Assembly (NCBI GenBank): GCA_005792145.1
Contig: SXSS01000085.1
Span: 1-45,238 of the forward strand
Length of the DNA stretch: 45,238 nt
Direction of reading: 5' to 3'
Source of the DNA: Planctomycetia bacterium
GTDB lineage: Bacteria > Planctomycetota > Phycisphaerae > Phycisphaerales > SM1A02
The notes below the pieces were generated by a model. That model saw only the letters and a program-made list of their open reading frames with translations. It did no database searches and was not told the DNA's origin. Below are positions 23,915 through 33,999 of the stretch, piece after piece (position 1 is the first letter of the stretch; the number at the start of each line of letters is the position of its first letter). A program made the position numbers and the translations under genes.

Positions 23915-25228
23915 ATGGACCAAGCTCCGCAGAAAACGACAACCGAATCCGAGAACACAAACTTTGCACGTATGCACATTTGGCAAGTGCAAGCATTTCG
24001 GGATCTGCTTGTCATCGCAGTCATCTTTGGAGCAATCTGGGCGGGATATGCGCTTCGCTTTGTGACCATTCCATTGCTGCTTGCTTTTACGCTCGCGTAT
24101 TTGGTCGAACCGTTGGTGGCTTGGCTCTGCCGCGTATTGAAGATGTCGCGGCCAGTCGCCGTGAGCGCGATCTTGGCTTCTGCGGGATTGGGAGTTGTTC
24201 TGGCGGGATTGCTCTTCATTCCAACAATCGTCTATCAGGCATCTGAATTCGTATCGAGCGCAAGAGCAGGGCGCTTCGATCAATGGATCAACCGGTTCGA
24301 AGATGTGCTTCCTTCGCAGTACCGAAATGAAATTGGCAGAGTCCGTTCTTGGATCAATTACAATTCAGCTTCAGTACCGCCCGTTGCAACTCCTTCAGAA
24401 TCGACCCCTCCCGCACCCGACAGCAAAGCTGCAGATCTTGTGAATTCAACCGTAGCACCCACGGTTGTTCCCCCTCGACCAGTTGCCGAAGCACAGGATT
24501 CAGCACCAAATTCACTTACTCAAGCACTGCTGAGTCCGACAGCGCAATCAGCACTTTGGAAAATCCTCGATTTTTCCAGCCTGCTTTTCGCCGCAGTTCT
24601 TATCCCGTTCTATTTTTGGTTTTTCAGCGTTGGATTTCCAACTGCATTGAAATTTGTTGGGAGCCTTGTGCCAGAATCGCGCAAAGAAAAAATCTTTCAC
24701 TTGGCCGCCGAAATGGATGCGGCAGTCGCGGGCTTTGTTCGCGGAAGAATTCTGATTGCTGTTGGAATGGGTGTGATGTTCGCTGGCGGTTGGTGGATCA
24801 ATGGTGTGCCCTACGCATTAACCCTTGGCTTGCTCGCAGGAATTCTTTCAATCGTTCCATATCTTGGTTTGGTCGTGATCATTCCTGCGATTGCACTCTT
24901 GGCCGCAAATCAACTGACGATTCCCGAGGCTGATCGCATGGCGTGGTATTGGATCGTCGGCGGACCGCCGCTTGTCTTCACGATCGTTCAGTCCATCGAG
25001 GGATATCTGCTGACCCCTGTCTTTGCTGGTCGTGCAACCAATCTTGGACCAGTCTCAATCTTTGTCGCTGTACTCGCAGGGGCAAGCGTTGCGGGCCTGT
25101 ATGGAATGTTGCTGGCGATTCCTGTCGCCGCGTGCGCAAAGATATTGATCCGTGAAACGATTATGCCTTCACTGAGAAATTGGGCCGCTGGAAAATCCTC
25201 CGATCCACTGCCGCTTGATCGATATTAG
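23915..25228 (+). CDS. AI-2E family transporter, PerM-like (437 aa)
   Basis: Multi-pass inner-membrane protein of the AI-2E/PerM family; members export small molecules or act as Na+/H+ antiporters, so the substrate cannot be named. About eight helices: two at 32-66, one at 78-100, then a soluble region, then the C-terminal group. Typical signals are AFTLAYLVEPLVAWLCR near the N-terminus and VPYLGLVVIIPAIALLAANQ and EGYLLTPVFAGRATNLGPV late in the protein. The central soluble part carries a Pro/Ala/Ser-rich insertion of about 60 residues (150-205). A TTG one codon earlier is possible; the ATG at 23915 is preferred. Confidence 0.93.
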   Translation: MDQAPQKTTTESENTNFARMHIWQVQAFRDLLVIAVIFGAIWAGYALRFVTIPLLLAFTLAYLVEPLVAWLCRVLKMSRPVAVSAILASAGLGVVLAGLLFIPTIVYQASEFVSSARAGRFDQWINRFEDVLPSQYRNEIGRVRSWINYNSASVPPVATPSESTPPAPDSKAADLVNSTVAPTVVPPRPVAEAQDSAPNSLTQALLSPTAQSALWKILDFSSLLFAAVLIPFYFWFFSVGFPTALKFVGSLVPESRKEKIFHLAAEMDAAVAGFVRGRILIAVGMGVMFAGGWWINGVPYALTLGLLAGILSIVPYLGLVVIIPAIALLAANQLTIPEADRMAWYWIVGGPPLVFTIVQSIEGYLLTPVFAGRATNLGPVSIFVAVLAGASVAGLYGMLLAIPVAACAKILIRETIMPSLRNWAAGKSSDPLPLDRY

Positions 25229-25260
25229 ATTGGCTGAATCGATGAGCCTGTAAGAGTGAA

Positions 25261-26724
25261 TTAGCGTCGGGGGCGTTGCTTGAATTTGCTTTTCGCTGCA
25301 TCGGGGCGTGCTCCAGATGAACCGGGCATATTTGGCATCCCGCCACCCGCGGCCATCTCGCGCATCGCATTCATCTTGCCCGACATGCCGCCGCCGCTCA
25401 TCTGCTTCATCATCTTCTGCATCATCTCGAATTGCTTGGTCAGCCGACCAACTTCGACCGCATTCGTGCCGCTTCCTGTTGCGATGCGTTTGACGCGACT
25501 GCGATCAATCAGTGTCGGCGTGGCGCGCTCTTTCTTGGTCATCGAACGAATCATTCCTTCGATTCGATCAAATTGCTTCTCGTCGATATCGATGCCCTTT
25601 ATCATGGAACCAACTCCGGGAAGAAGCCCAAGAATCTGCTTGAGCGGTCCCATGCGACGAATTGATTTCAGCTGACTCAGGAAATCGTCCATATCCAACT
25701 GACCACGCGACATCTTTTCGGCAAGTTTCTCCGCCTCTTTTTCATCAACCTGGCCTTGAACCTTTTCAACGAGCGAGACAACATCACCCATTCCCAAGAT
25801 TCGACCGGCCATTCTTTCGGGATCGAATTCATCCAGACCATCCCAGTGTTCGCTGACTCCAACAAATTTTATTGGTGCGCCTGTGACTTGCCGAACCGAA
25901 AGTGCCGCGCCGCCGCGCGTGTCTGAATCGAGTTTGGTCAGGATCACGCCATCAATATTCAATCGCTGGTGGAAAGCCTTCGCACTATTGACTGCATCTT
26001 GTCCAGTCATCGAATCAACGACGAGTAGAATTTCGTGCGCTTCGATTGCGCTGTCAACAGATTCGAGTTCACGCATCAGCGCATCGTCAATGTGCAGTCG
26101 ACCTGCAGTATCAATGATCAGCACATCGAAACGCTCTGCGCGTGCTTTTTGCAGCGCACGCTTCGCAACACCGACCGCGCTGCCAGGCTTCGCGCCAGGT
26201 TGATCAGCGCATTGATCTGGCTCGCCGTGAAATGCGATGCGACTGCCACCTGCTGCACTTGCCGCACCTTCGACAACAATTCGAAGTTGATCAACAGCAG
26301 CGGGGCGCTGTAAATCGCACGCTGCAACCAAAACGCTCTTGCCGCGCCGACCAATCCAAGCAGCAAGTTTGCCGCAGGTGGTGGTTTTTCCCGCGCCTTG
26401 CAATCCGCAAAGCATCAGAACAGTTGGCGCAGGTTCTACAAATGAAAGTCGCGATGTGCTTGTGCCCATCAACGCAACGAGGCGCTTGTGAACGATGCCA
26501 ATCATCTGCTCATCAGGGCGAAGACTTCGTAGCACTTCGGAACCAAGCGCATCCTGAAGAACATCTGCGCAGAAAGTTTTTACGATTTCACGATTGACAT
26601 CCGCTTCAAGCAGAGCAGTTTCAATAGTGCCCATCGCCTCGCGAACATTGGATTCAGAAATGCGTCCTCGTCCAGTCAGGTTTCGAAGTGCGCCCGAGAG
26701 ATTCTCTGTGAGTGATTCAAACAT
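25261..26724 (-). CDS. ffh: Signal recognition particle GTPase (487 aa)
   Basis: Protein subunit of the bacterial SRP, which binds signal sequences and 4.5S RNA and docks nascent chains at FtsY on the membrane. N domain 1-90; G domain with GLQGAGKTTT (107-116), ACDLQRPAAV, DTAGRLHID, TKLDSDTRGG and GVSEHWDGLDEFDP; M domain from about 320, Met-rich at the end (MMQKMMKQM). The region after the second G motif has about 20 additional residues including a Cys (EPDQCADQPGAKPGS), longer than in E. coli. A basic tail ends the protein. It follows polX by 25 bases on the same strand. Confidence 0.97.
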   Translation of the reverse strand: MFESLTENLSGALRNLTGRGRISESNVREAMGTIETALLEADVNREIVKTFCADVLQDALGSEVLRSLRPDEQMIGIVHKRLVALMGTSTSRLSFVEPAPTVLMLCGLQGAGKTTTCGKLAAWIGRRGKSVLVAACDLQRPAAVDQLRIVVEGAASAAGGSRIAFHGEPDQCADQPGAKPGSAVGVAKRALQKARAERFDVLIIDTAGRLHIDDALMRELESVDSAIEAHEILLVVDSMTGQDAVNSAKAFHQRLNIDGVILTKLDSDTRGGAALSVRQVTGAPIKFVGVSEHWDGLDEFDPERMAGRILGMGDVVSLVEKVQGQVDEKEAEKLAEKMSRGQLDMDDFLSQLKSIRRMGPLKQILGLLPGVGSMIKGIDIDEKQFDRIEGMIRSMTKKERATPTLIDRSRVKRIATGSGTNAVEVGRLTKQFEMMQKMMKQMSGGGMSGKMNAMREMAAGGGMPNMPGSSGARPDAAKSKFKQRPRR

Positions 26725-26749
26725 CGAAGTCTGATCCTAGCGTAGGACT

Positions 26750-28516
26750 TCATGATCGAATTGACGATCGCTTGCTGGACAGCCATTCGTGCAATTTTGC
26801 CGCGGACCATGTGTTGACGCATCCCGCCGCAGTCAACCCGCCACGCCGAGCGGTTGCGATGCCATAACGGAGATTGTCGGCATCGCCGGGGGAGTGAATG
26901 TCGCAGTCGATGGCAATCATGCAACCAGATGCAACGGCGATTCGGACATGCTGATCGCGCAAGTCAAGCCGAGACCAATGGCAGTTGATCTCCATCGCGG
27001 TCCCGCATTCCTTGGCAGTCCTACAAAGCAATTCCATATCGGGAGAAAGACCCTCGCGACCTTGAATTATTCGTCCCGTGGGATGGCCAAGAATGTGAAC
27101 AAGTGGATGGCGAATCGCGCAGAGGAGTCGATCGGTCGCAGCTTGAGGAGCTTGCTTGAGAGCGGTGTGCGGGCTGGCAACGACAACATCTAATTTTGCG
27201 AGGATGTCATCGTCATAATCCAATCGACCATCTGCCATGATGTCGACTTCGCTTCCAGCGAGGATTCGAATGCCTCCAAGTGTCGCTTCGGCTTCACGAA
27301 TTGCGTCGATGTGCTTCAGTAAACGCTCGACCGAGAGTCCGTTCGCTTGCGCGCTTGCTCGACTGTGATCGGTCACGGCGATGGTGTGAAAACCTCGAGC
27401 CTTGGCAAGTGATGCGAGTTCGATGATGCTCATATCGCCATCACTCGCTGTGGTATGCGAATGGAGTTCTGCTTTGATGTCGGCGAGTTCGATCAATATC
27501 GGTGACGGTTTCGTCAAGTCCGATCCGTGCATCTCGCGCAATTCTGGTGGGCAGTAGGGAAGTTCCAGCGCGCGATAAATCGACTCCTCCGTTTCAGCTG
27601 CGACAAGCGGAAGATCCGCGCCTTCTGGACTTTCTTTTGGCACGCGAAAAAGTCCATATTCATTCAGCCGCATTCCGCGTGCAATTGCGCGTTCGCGCAA
27701 CAGAACATTGTGGTCAACGCTGCCAGTGAAGTACATCAGCGCTGCGCCGAATGCGTTGTCCTTCACGATGCGAAGATCGACTTGTATTCCAGTTGCCAAT
27801 TGCACTGCGCATTTTGTATCGCCTTGAGCAAGAACTTTTCCAATTCCTGCGAAATTCAAGAACGCTGATTTCGCTGCCGCGGGATCGTCGGTTGAAACAA
27901 GAAGGTCAAGATCGCCAACGGTCTCTCGTCCACGTCGAGCGCTGCCTGCAAATGCCACGCGCACGGTGCCATGGGCGGCGCGCAAGATTTTCAGCATCGA
28001 TTCAGCAATTGGGATGGCTTCGCCCAATCGATAACGCACGGGGCCCGCACCAGCCGCGTCGTGCGCAGCGACCGCATCGCGAAGATTTGCAATTGTTTTC
28101 TCGCCCATACGCTCGACGGTCAGCAAGGCACCGCTTTCGATTGCCGCGCGCAATTCGTCGATGTTGGTGACTTTTGCAGAATCCCAAAGAAGTTTTACGG
28201 ACTTTGGCCCGACCCCTTGCAAGCTGAGAAGCGCGGGCAAACCTGGAGGAACTTTTGATTGCAGCGCATCAAGTTCAGCAACTTTTCCAACAGTTTCAAG
28301 TTCGACAATCTTCGCTGCGGTGCTCTCGCCGATTCCTTCGACGGTGCGAAGTTCTGCGGGGTTTTCGCGTGCAAGCCGACCAAGTTCTCGTGATTCATTC
28401 TCGCACGACCGCGCAGCCTTGCGGTATGCATTCACCTTGAAGGCATTGGCTCCCGTGATTTCGAGCAGATCTGCGATCTTCGAAAAGACATTCGCGCATT
28501 CTTGATTGGTCGCCAC
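26750..28516 (-). CDS. polX: Family X DNA polymerase with PHP nuclease domain (588 aa)
   Basis: Gap-filling repair polymerase with 3'-5' exonuclease activity, as in Bacillus PolX. Two helix-hairpin-helix motifs (VEGIGESTAA at 59-68, LQGVGPKSVK at 99-108) precede the nucleotidyltransferase core: GSARRGRETVGDLDLLV with Asp202 and Asp204, and Asp247 in IQVDLRIV. The PHP domain starts with AELHSHTTASDG (His352, His354) and has AVTDHS, GSEVDI, SPHTAL, HPTGR, EINCH and CDIHS, so the metal ligands look complete. The start is GTG at 28516, set by AGGAG five bases upstream. tRNA-Arg lies just upstream. Confidence 0.95.
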   Translation of the reverse strand: MATNQECANVFSKIADLLEITGANAFKVNAYRKAARSCENESRELGRLARENPAELRTVEGIGESTAAKIVELETVGKVAELDALQSKVPPGLPALLSLQGVGPKSVKLLWDSAKVTNIDELRAAIESGALLTVERMGEKTIANLRDAVAAHDAAGAGPVRYRLGEAIPIAESMLKILRAAHGTVRVAFAGSARRGRETVGDLDLLVSTDDPAAAKSAFLNFAGIGKVLAQGDTKCAVQLATGIQVDLRIVKDNAFGAALMYFTGSVDHNVLLRERAIARGMRLNEYGLFRVPKESPEGADLPLVAAETEESIYRALELPYCPPELREMHGSDLTKPSPILIELADIKAELHSHTTASDGDMSIIELASLAKARGFHTIAVTDHSRASAQANGLSVERLLKHIDAIREAEATLGGIRILAGSEVDIMADGRLDYDDDILAKLDVVVASPHTALKQAPQAATDRLLCAIRHPLVHILGHPTGRIIQGREGLSPDMELLCRTAKECGTAMEINCHWSRLDLRDQHVRIAVASGCMIAIDCDIHSPGDADNLRYGIATARRGGLTAAGCVNTWSAAKLHEWLSSKRSSIRS

Positions 28517-28548
28517 GGTGACTCCTGTGGATTCGAGCGAAAAAACAG

Positions 28549-28622
28549 CGCGACCAGCAGGACTTGAACCTGCAACCCCGAGCTTCGTAGGCTCGTGCTC
28601 TATCCAATTGAGCTATGGTCGC
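28549..28622 (-). tRNA. tRNA-Arg, anticodon ACG
   Basis: A 74-base cloverleaf with acceptor stem GCGACCA/TGGTCGC, D-arm region AGCTCAATTGGATAGAGC, anticodon loop CTACGAA (ACG, read as ICG after A34 deamination) and T-arm GCAGGTTCAAGTCCTGC. Discriminator G. CCA is not encoded. It lies between nuoN and polX on the same strand. Confidence 0.96.
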
Positions 28623-28638
28623 TTGAAATCGGATGATA

Positions 28639-30240
28639 TCAATGCGTTGAGGCTGTGGGCAACGCTTCCTGCGATGCAGTCAGAACAATCGGCGATGCTT
28701 GCGCAGAACTTTTTGCAGCTCCAATCAATGTCCCCGCAATCGCTGGCAACACGATTGTTCCAACTCCGCAAACGACTGCCGCGATAAACGGCCAACGACT
28801 TGGAACAGATGTCACTTCTTCGGATCGCGCCGATGGTGGAGCAACCAAAGGGACAATTGCCAACTTCAAGTAGTACAAGCCGCTGATGGCACTATTGAGC
28901 ACTGCGGCAAGAACCAATCCAAATTGATCCGCTTCGAATGCGGCGATAAAGAGATATATCTTGCCGAAAAATCCAATGAACGGCGGCATTCCAACCAACG
29001 ATGCGGCCGAGATTGCCAGCATCCACGCCATAACTGGATGTCGCATACGCAGTCCAGCGAGATCAGAAAATGAATTGATTTCTTCGCCGCGGCGTTCAAG
29101 CGCTGCCAGCGCAGCGAATGATGCCGTGGTCATCACGCCGTATGCGAGAAGATAGAAGAAGAGTGCTTCGATCCCAGCGGTCGCGCCTGCGATAAGTCCA
29201 AGGATCAAATATCCAGAATGTGCGATGGAGCTATACGCCAACATTCGCTTGACAGATGTTTGCAAGAGAGCGCCGATGTTTCCAAGAGTCATCGTGAGAA
29301 TTGCGATCATCCATAGAATCGCGGCGATTGATGTTGGCAATCCGGTGTATGGAATGCGAATGCCATCCGTGTCAATCAGCGTGTGACCGCTCCATCCAAC
29401 ACATGTCAGAATGAGCACCATGGCTGTGAATCCCGCAGTCTTTGGCACGAATGCCAAGAATGCAGTGACATGCGTTGGCGCACCTTCGTAGACGTCTGGA
29501 GCATAAAACTGCATCGGAACAGCGGTGATCTTGAAGCAGAGCCCCAAGAGAATCAGAACAATTCCAATAGTTGCCAGAGTGTCAATGCCGCTGCCTGCAG
29601 ATTGAGCGGCCAAAGCATTCCGGATTTCAATGAACTGAAGCGAACCCGTCGAACCATACAAGAGTGCGAAGCCATACAAGAAGACTGCGGTGCTCATCGC
29701 GCCAAGGAAAAAATATTTGACGGCAGCTTCTTGATTTCGATTTCCTGAACCGCCGATGGCAACCATGATGTATGTCGGTAGTGAGACCAATTCAATCGCG
29801 AGAAAAAGCCAGATCAAGTCCTGCGCATTGCACACAAGCATCGCGCCCATAATGCTGAGCAGAAAGAAGGCGTAAAATTCGCCACGCACGACGCGCTGTG
29901 GATCGAACGCCATCCGACCGCGTGCGACAGATTCTTCCATTTTTCGATCGACAGAACCCACCGAAAGCAGCACAAGCAAGACGCCGACTCCGGCCAAGAG
30001 TGGCTTGACGAATCGACCAAGCATCGGCAACAGCAGATTTGCTGCTTGCGCATTCTCGTTGGTCCAAGTCAGCGGGATCGCGGCGATCGAAGCGATCAAT
30101 GCAGCGCAAGTGAGAAATGGCAGAGATGCACGAATTCCGTGATTTTTCGAGAGACCCAAGATCGCGACGACGACCGCAGCGACAAAGAGAATCATCTCGG
30201 GAGCAAGAAGAATCAATCGTGGTGATAAGGCTTCGGTCAT
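28639..30240 (-). CDS. nuoN: NADH:quinone oxidoreductase subunit N (533 aa)
   Basis: Antiporter-like membrane subunit of complex I that takes part in proton translocation. About 14 helices. Family signals: LFLAIELVSLPTYIMVA with the conserved Glu, EAAVKYFFLGAMSTAVFLYG with the key Lys, APDVYEGAPTHVTAFLAFVP, KRMLAYSSIAHSGYLILGL. Length is slightly above average (about 485). It is the last nuo gene; its start overlaps the nuoM stop (ATGA) and tRNA-Arg follows 16 bases after its stop. Confidence 0.96.
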   Translation of the reverse strand: MTEALSPRLILLAPEMILFVAAVVVAILGLSKNHGIRASLPFLTCAALIASIAAIPLTWTNENAQAANLLLPMLGRFVKPLLAGVGVLLVLLSVGSVDRKMEESVARGRMAFDPQRVVRGEFYAFFLLSIMGAMLVCNAQDLIWLFLAIELVSLPTYIMVAIGGSGNRNQEAAVKYFFLGAMSTAVFLYGFALLYGSTGSLQFIEIRNALAAQSAGSGIDTLATIGIVLILLGLCFKITAVPMQFYAPDVYEGAPTHVTAFLAFVPKTAGFTAMVLILTCVGWSGHTLIDTDGIRIPYTGLPTSIAAILWMIAILTMTLGNIGALLQTSVKRMLAYSSIAHSGYLILGLIAGATAGIEALFFYLLAYGVMTTASFAALAALERRGEEINSFSDLAGLRMRHPVMAWMLAISAASLVGMPPFIGFFGKIYLFIAAFEADQFGLVLAAVLNSAISGLYYLKLAIVPLVAPPSARSEEVTSVPSRWPFIAAVVCGVGTIVLPAIAGTLIGAAKSSAQASPIVLTASQEALPTASTH

Positions 30241-31859
30241 TCGTCTCTCGATTCGTTGGTCTTGCCACTGAGGGATGCAAGCGGAGTACCAGCAGACTGT
30301 GACATATATCGCTCGACTTCCTTGGGATAATTCGCCAGCATTTTTTCAGCGCACGGAGCGATCGCATCAAGCATCGGCTTTGGTTGAAAACCAAGCCAAA
30401 TGCAAGCGACAGCAAGCGGCGTCAAGATTGCGATCTCTCGGAAGCAGAGGTCTTGCGGAAGACGAACTGCGGGTGTTGCGTGAGCGGCGTCATCGTGCGG
30501 TTCGCGCAAAGGACCCCAGACAATTTTTCCAAGAAGGATCAACAAATACATCGCAGCGAAGATCAATCCAAGTCCTGCCACAACCGCGTACCACGGTCCA
30601 AGCACTCCTGGATATCCAGTTTGTACGTCGTGTTCAGAGATGAACGTTCCTCCCAAGCAGAGGAATTCTCCGATGAATCCGTTCAGTCCTGGAAGACCAA
30701 TACTTGCCAAAGTGAACAAGACCATAAAGGAAGCCCATATTGGCATTCGCTTTGCCAGTCCACCAACAACATCCGTGTCCTTCGTGTGGTAACGCTCATA
30801 GAACATTCCGATGCACAGAAAGAGCGCGCCGGTTGAAAGTCCGTGGTTGACCATATAAAAGACAGCACCTTCTGCGCCAACTGGATTGAGTGCGAAAAGT
30901 CCCAGCATGCAAAGTCCAAGATGCGCGACCGATGAATAGGCGATCAACTTCTTTGCGTCTGTTTGGACCCAGCAAATCAGCGAGGCATAAATGATTGCGA
31001 TGATCGCGAGCACTGCAACGAAACTCATCAAGTCCACGCCGCCAGCAGGTGCCATCGGCAGAGCGAAGCGATAGTTTCCATATGTTCCAAGTTTCAACAT
31101 CGCCGATGCGAGGATGACCGAGCCAGCAGTGGGGGCTTGGTCATGAGCGAGCGGAAGCCATGTATGCAGAGGGAAAAGCGGAACTTTGACTGCAAATCCA
31201 ACCATAAATGCAGCGAAGACCCAATACTGCGTGGAACTTGGCAGACGAATTGCGGTCTTCGTGAGCGTGTCGATATCGAAGTCCCAAGCACCAACGGCAA
31301 GACGATGCTCCCAACCAATGTAAAGCAGCGCTGCAAGCATGAACATCGAACCCAAGAATGTGTACAGAAACATCTTGATCGCAGCGACGCGTCGCTCGGT
31401 TCCACCATAAATCGCGATGATCAAAGTCATCGGCACAAGCGTGAATTCGTAACCAATATAAAAAAGTATCGCATCACGAGCGGCGAATGCGAGAATGATC
31501 GACGATCCAAGCACGAGGAACCAGCCGTAATACTCCTTTGTTCGTTCGGTGATTGCGCTGAATGACCCAACGATGCACAGCGGCATCAGGAATGCGCTGA
31601 GCAGGGCAAGCAAGAGTGAGACCGTATCGAAACCAACTGAAAATGTGATGCCGGCATGTGGAATCCAACTTGGTCCAGTTGTGTTTGGAAAGTGTTCTGC
31701 GTTATGCCACGCGGGAAAATTCCAAGCGAAGATTGTGAGCGCCCCAAGCGAAACCAATGTGCCTGCGAATGCGATCCACTTTGCGGATTTGGTGGGACCA
31801 ATTGCAACGGCAAATGCCGCAACGATTGGAAAGAGAATGCTGGTCCAAATCAAGAGCAT
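30237..31859 (-). CDS. nuoM: NADH:quinone oxidoreductase subunit M (540 aa)
   Basis: Second antiporter-like subunit of complex I. Typical motifs: FYIGYEFTLVPMTLIIAIYG with the conserved Glu, AIKMFLYTFLGSMFMLAALL with the conserved Lys, FPLHTWLPLAHDQAPTAGSV, LKLGTYGNYRFALP, KLIAYSSVAHLGLCMLGL. About 14 helices. One base separates its start from the nuoL stop, and its stop overlaps nuoN. Length is normal to slightly long. Confidence 0.96.
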   Translation of the reverse strand: MLLIWTSILFPIVAAFAVAIGPTKSAKWIAFAGTLVSLGALTIFAWNFPAWHNAEHFPNTTGPSWIPHAGITFSVGFDTVSLLLALLSAFLMPLCIVGSFSAITERTKEYYGWFLVLGSSIILAFAARDAILFYIGYEFTLVPMTLIIAIYGGTERRVAAIKMFLYTFLGSMFMLAALLYIGWEHRLAVGAWDFDIDTLTKTAIRLPSSTQYWVFAAFMVGFAVKVPLFPLHTWLPLAHDQAPTAGSVILASAMLKLGTYGNYRFALPMAPAGGVDLMSFVAVLAIIAIIYASLICWVQTDAKKLIAYSSVAHLGLCMLGLFALNPVGAEGAVFYMVNHGLSTGALFLCIGMFYERYHTKDTDVVGGLAKRMPIWASFMVLFTLASIGLPGLNGFIGEFLCLGGTFISEHDVQTGYPGVLGPWYAVVAGLGLIFAAMYLLILLGKIVWGPLREPHDDAAHATPAVRLPQDLCFREIAILTPLAVACIWLGFQPKPMLDAIAPCAEKMLANYPKEVERYMSQSAGTPLASLSGKTNESRDE

Positions 31860-31860
31860 G

Positions 31861-33999
31861 TCAGTTGAACCCCCGCAACCAAATCCAACTCAACCAAGCG
31901 ACAACCAACGCAATTCCACCAGCCATTGTTGCCGCATAACCTTGCAGCGCTCCGCCATAAAGTGGCTTGAAAAGTTTTCCGACTGCGATGGGAATCTTTG
32001 CCAAACCATCGACCATCACACCATCGAGGAAATGTCGATCTCCGAAAGCGAGAATTTGTGAGCCAAGCCACATCGGCAATCGGAAGCACGCGTGATAGAT
32101 CTCGTCCACATACCACTTGTTTTCCATGCAAATTGGAACCCAGCGAATCCACCATCGGCGCAAAAGCGCTGCGCGCAATTGATCGGCCGACTTTCGAGAA
32201 CGCAAATGCAGATACCAAGCGACCAAGATGCCACCAATCGAAGCCGTGCAACCAACAACGGTCAATCCCGTGTGCGCATCCATTCCAAGCACTGTGGGAT
32301 GCTCCTCGGAGGCTTGCGAACCGTGATCCTCGGCAAGACCAGCGCCTTCCATCGCGCTTGATCCAGCGATCATTTGCTGAACCCAATTATCTTTGTGAGC
32401 GAAAGTATTGTTGTATGCAGGAACTCCAACAACCAAAGCTCCAAGTGCGAGAATCAAGAGAACTCCATTGATTGCCCAGCGTGGCGCATGGGGATGGAAT
32501 GCGTGGGTTGACTTCGCTACGGAAGCGGAAGCAGGTTTGCCATGCGTGTCATGAGCATCATTCGGTTCATGATGAACCTCGGCACCAGGTTCGAAATGAA
32601 GTGGTCCTGCGCAGACTCGAAACCAAACGCGGAATGTGTAATACGCAGTGAGCGCCGCGGTGAAAAGGCCAAGCCAGCCGAGGAATCTGAAATCTGCGCG
32701 AACACTGGTCAGAGCTTGCAAGAGAATCGCATCCTTGGAAAAGAACGCTGCGGTGTATGGAAATGCGGAGAGCCATAAACATCCAACAAACATTGTCCAC
32801 GAAACGATTCGCCAACCGGGGAGTTGGCGAAGTCCGCTCAATTTTCGAAGGTCAAGTTGACCTGCAAATCCGTGCATAACTGCGCCAGCGGTGAGGAACA
32901 AAAGAGCCTTGAAGAAAGCGTGGGTCAGCGTGTGATAGCACGCGCCAAATGTTGTTCCGACGCCAAGTCCAAGAAACATATAACCCAACTGCGAAATCGT
33001 GGAATATGCAAAGACTCGCTTGATGTCGTATTGCGCCATACCGATTGTTGCCGCGAGCAGTGCTGTCAATCCACCGACCCATGCGACTGTGGCGAGTGCT
33101 TGCGGATGAAGTTCGAAGAATGGATACATGCGCGCAATCAGAAAGACACCTGCCGTGACCATCGTCGCAGCATGAATGAGCGCAGAAACTGGCGTTGGAC
33201 CTTCCATCGCATCTGGCAACCAAGTGAACAGAGGAATCTGCGCACTTTTTCCAAAGGCGCCGAGCATCAGCAAGAATGGAATCACTGAAAGATCCCAGTC
33301 CACCAGAGTTTGTCCGCCATTGTTCATCGCCGCGAACAATTCGGAATATTGCAGCGTGCCATAGTTTGCCCACAACATGAAAATGCCAAGGGCGAGGCCA
33401 AGATCGCCGATGCGGTTCATGATGAACGCCTTTTTGCCCGCAGCAACTGCGGCGGGACGCGCGTAGTCATAACCAATCAATAAATAACTGGCCAGACCAA
33501 CACCTTCCCATCCCAAATAGAGCATGATGAGATTGTCGCCCAAGACAAGCGTGCTCATAGAAAAGAGGAAAATGCAGATACCGAAAAAGAAACGCGAGAA
33601 TCCGGCGCCGCAATCGCCTTCCATATATTCACTGGCATAAATCGAAATGAGCGTTCCAAGTCCTGTGACAAAGAGCATCCAGTAGAGCGTCAACGTATCG
33701 ATGTACATGCCGCAATTTGCGGTGAACGATTGGAATTGACTAGTTCCCCATTGAAAAGTGAGCCACTGAAAAATCGGGACTTGCACTGGTCCGGTGTATG
33801 CGAAGTATGCCTTGACAATGATGCCAAAAGATGCGCCAAGAGCAAGGATGGTGATGATTGCCGCAGCCTTGCCTTTGACGCGCAGAGCGCAGCAGAGAGC
33901 GCATGCAACGGCGGCAAGCAATGGAAGAAGCATCGCAAGTCCGATCCACGAAAGTTCGGGGGCGATGATTGCTTGTGGGATGGAAGTCAGTTGCGTCAT
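31861..33999 (-). CDS. nuoL: NADH:quinone oxidoreductase subunit L (712 aa)
   Basis: Distal antiporter-like subunit of complex I, with the long lateral helix at the C-terminus. Motifs: LYLGWEGVGLASYLLIG, KKAFIMNRIGDLGLALGIFM, PLFTWLPDAMEGPTPVSALI, HAATMVTAGVFLIAR, DIKRVFAYSTISQLGYMFLG. At 712 residues it is longer than the usual 610-660; the extra length includes a His/Asp-rich loop (HHEPNDAHDTHG and HAFHPHAPRW) near the middle of the C-terminal half. The start overlaps the nuoK stop by four bases. Confidence 0.96.
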   Translation of the reverse strand: MTQLTSIPQAIIAPELSWIGLAMLLPLLAAVACALCCALRVKGKAAAIITILALGASFGIIVKAYFAYTGPVQVPIFQWLTFQWGTSQFQSFTANCGMYIDTLTLYWMLFVTGLGTLISIYASEYMEGDCGAGFSRFFFGICIFLFSMSTLVLGDNLIMLYLGWEGVGLASYLLIGYDYARPAAVAAGKKAFIMNRIGDLGLALGIFMLWANYGTLQYSELFAAMNNGGQTLVDWDLSVIPFLLMLGAFGKSAQIPLFTWLPDAMEGPTPVSALIHAATMVTAGVFLIARMYPFFELHPQALATVAWVGGLTALLAATIGMAQYDIKRVFAYSTISQLGYMFLGLGVGTTFGACYHTLTHAFFKALLFLTAGAVMHGFAGQLDLRKLSGLRQLPGWRIVSWTMFVGCLWLSAFPYTAAFFSKDAILLQALTSVRADFRFLGWLGLFTAALTAYYTFRVWFRVCAGPLHFEPGAEVHHEPNDAHDTHGKPASASVAKSTHAFHPHAPRWAINGVLLILALGALVVGVPAYNNTFAHKDNWVQQMIAGSSAMEGAGLAEDHGSQASEEHPTVLGMDAHTGLTVVGCTASIGGILVAWYLHLRSRKSADQLRAALLRRWWIRWVPICMENKWYVDEIYHACFRLPMWLGSQILAFGDRHFLDGVMVDGLAKIPIAVGKLFKPLYGGALQGYAATMAGGIALVVAWLSWIWLRGFN

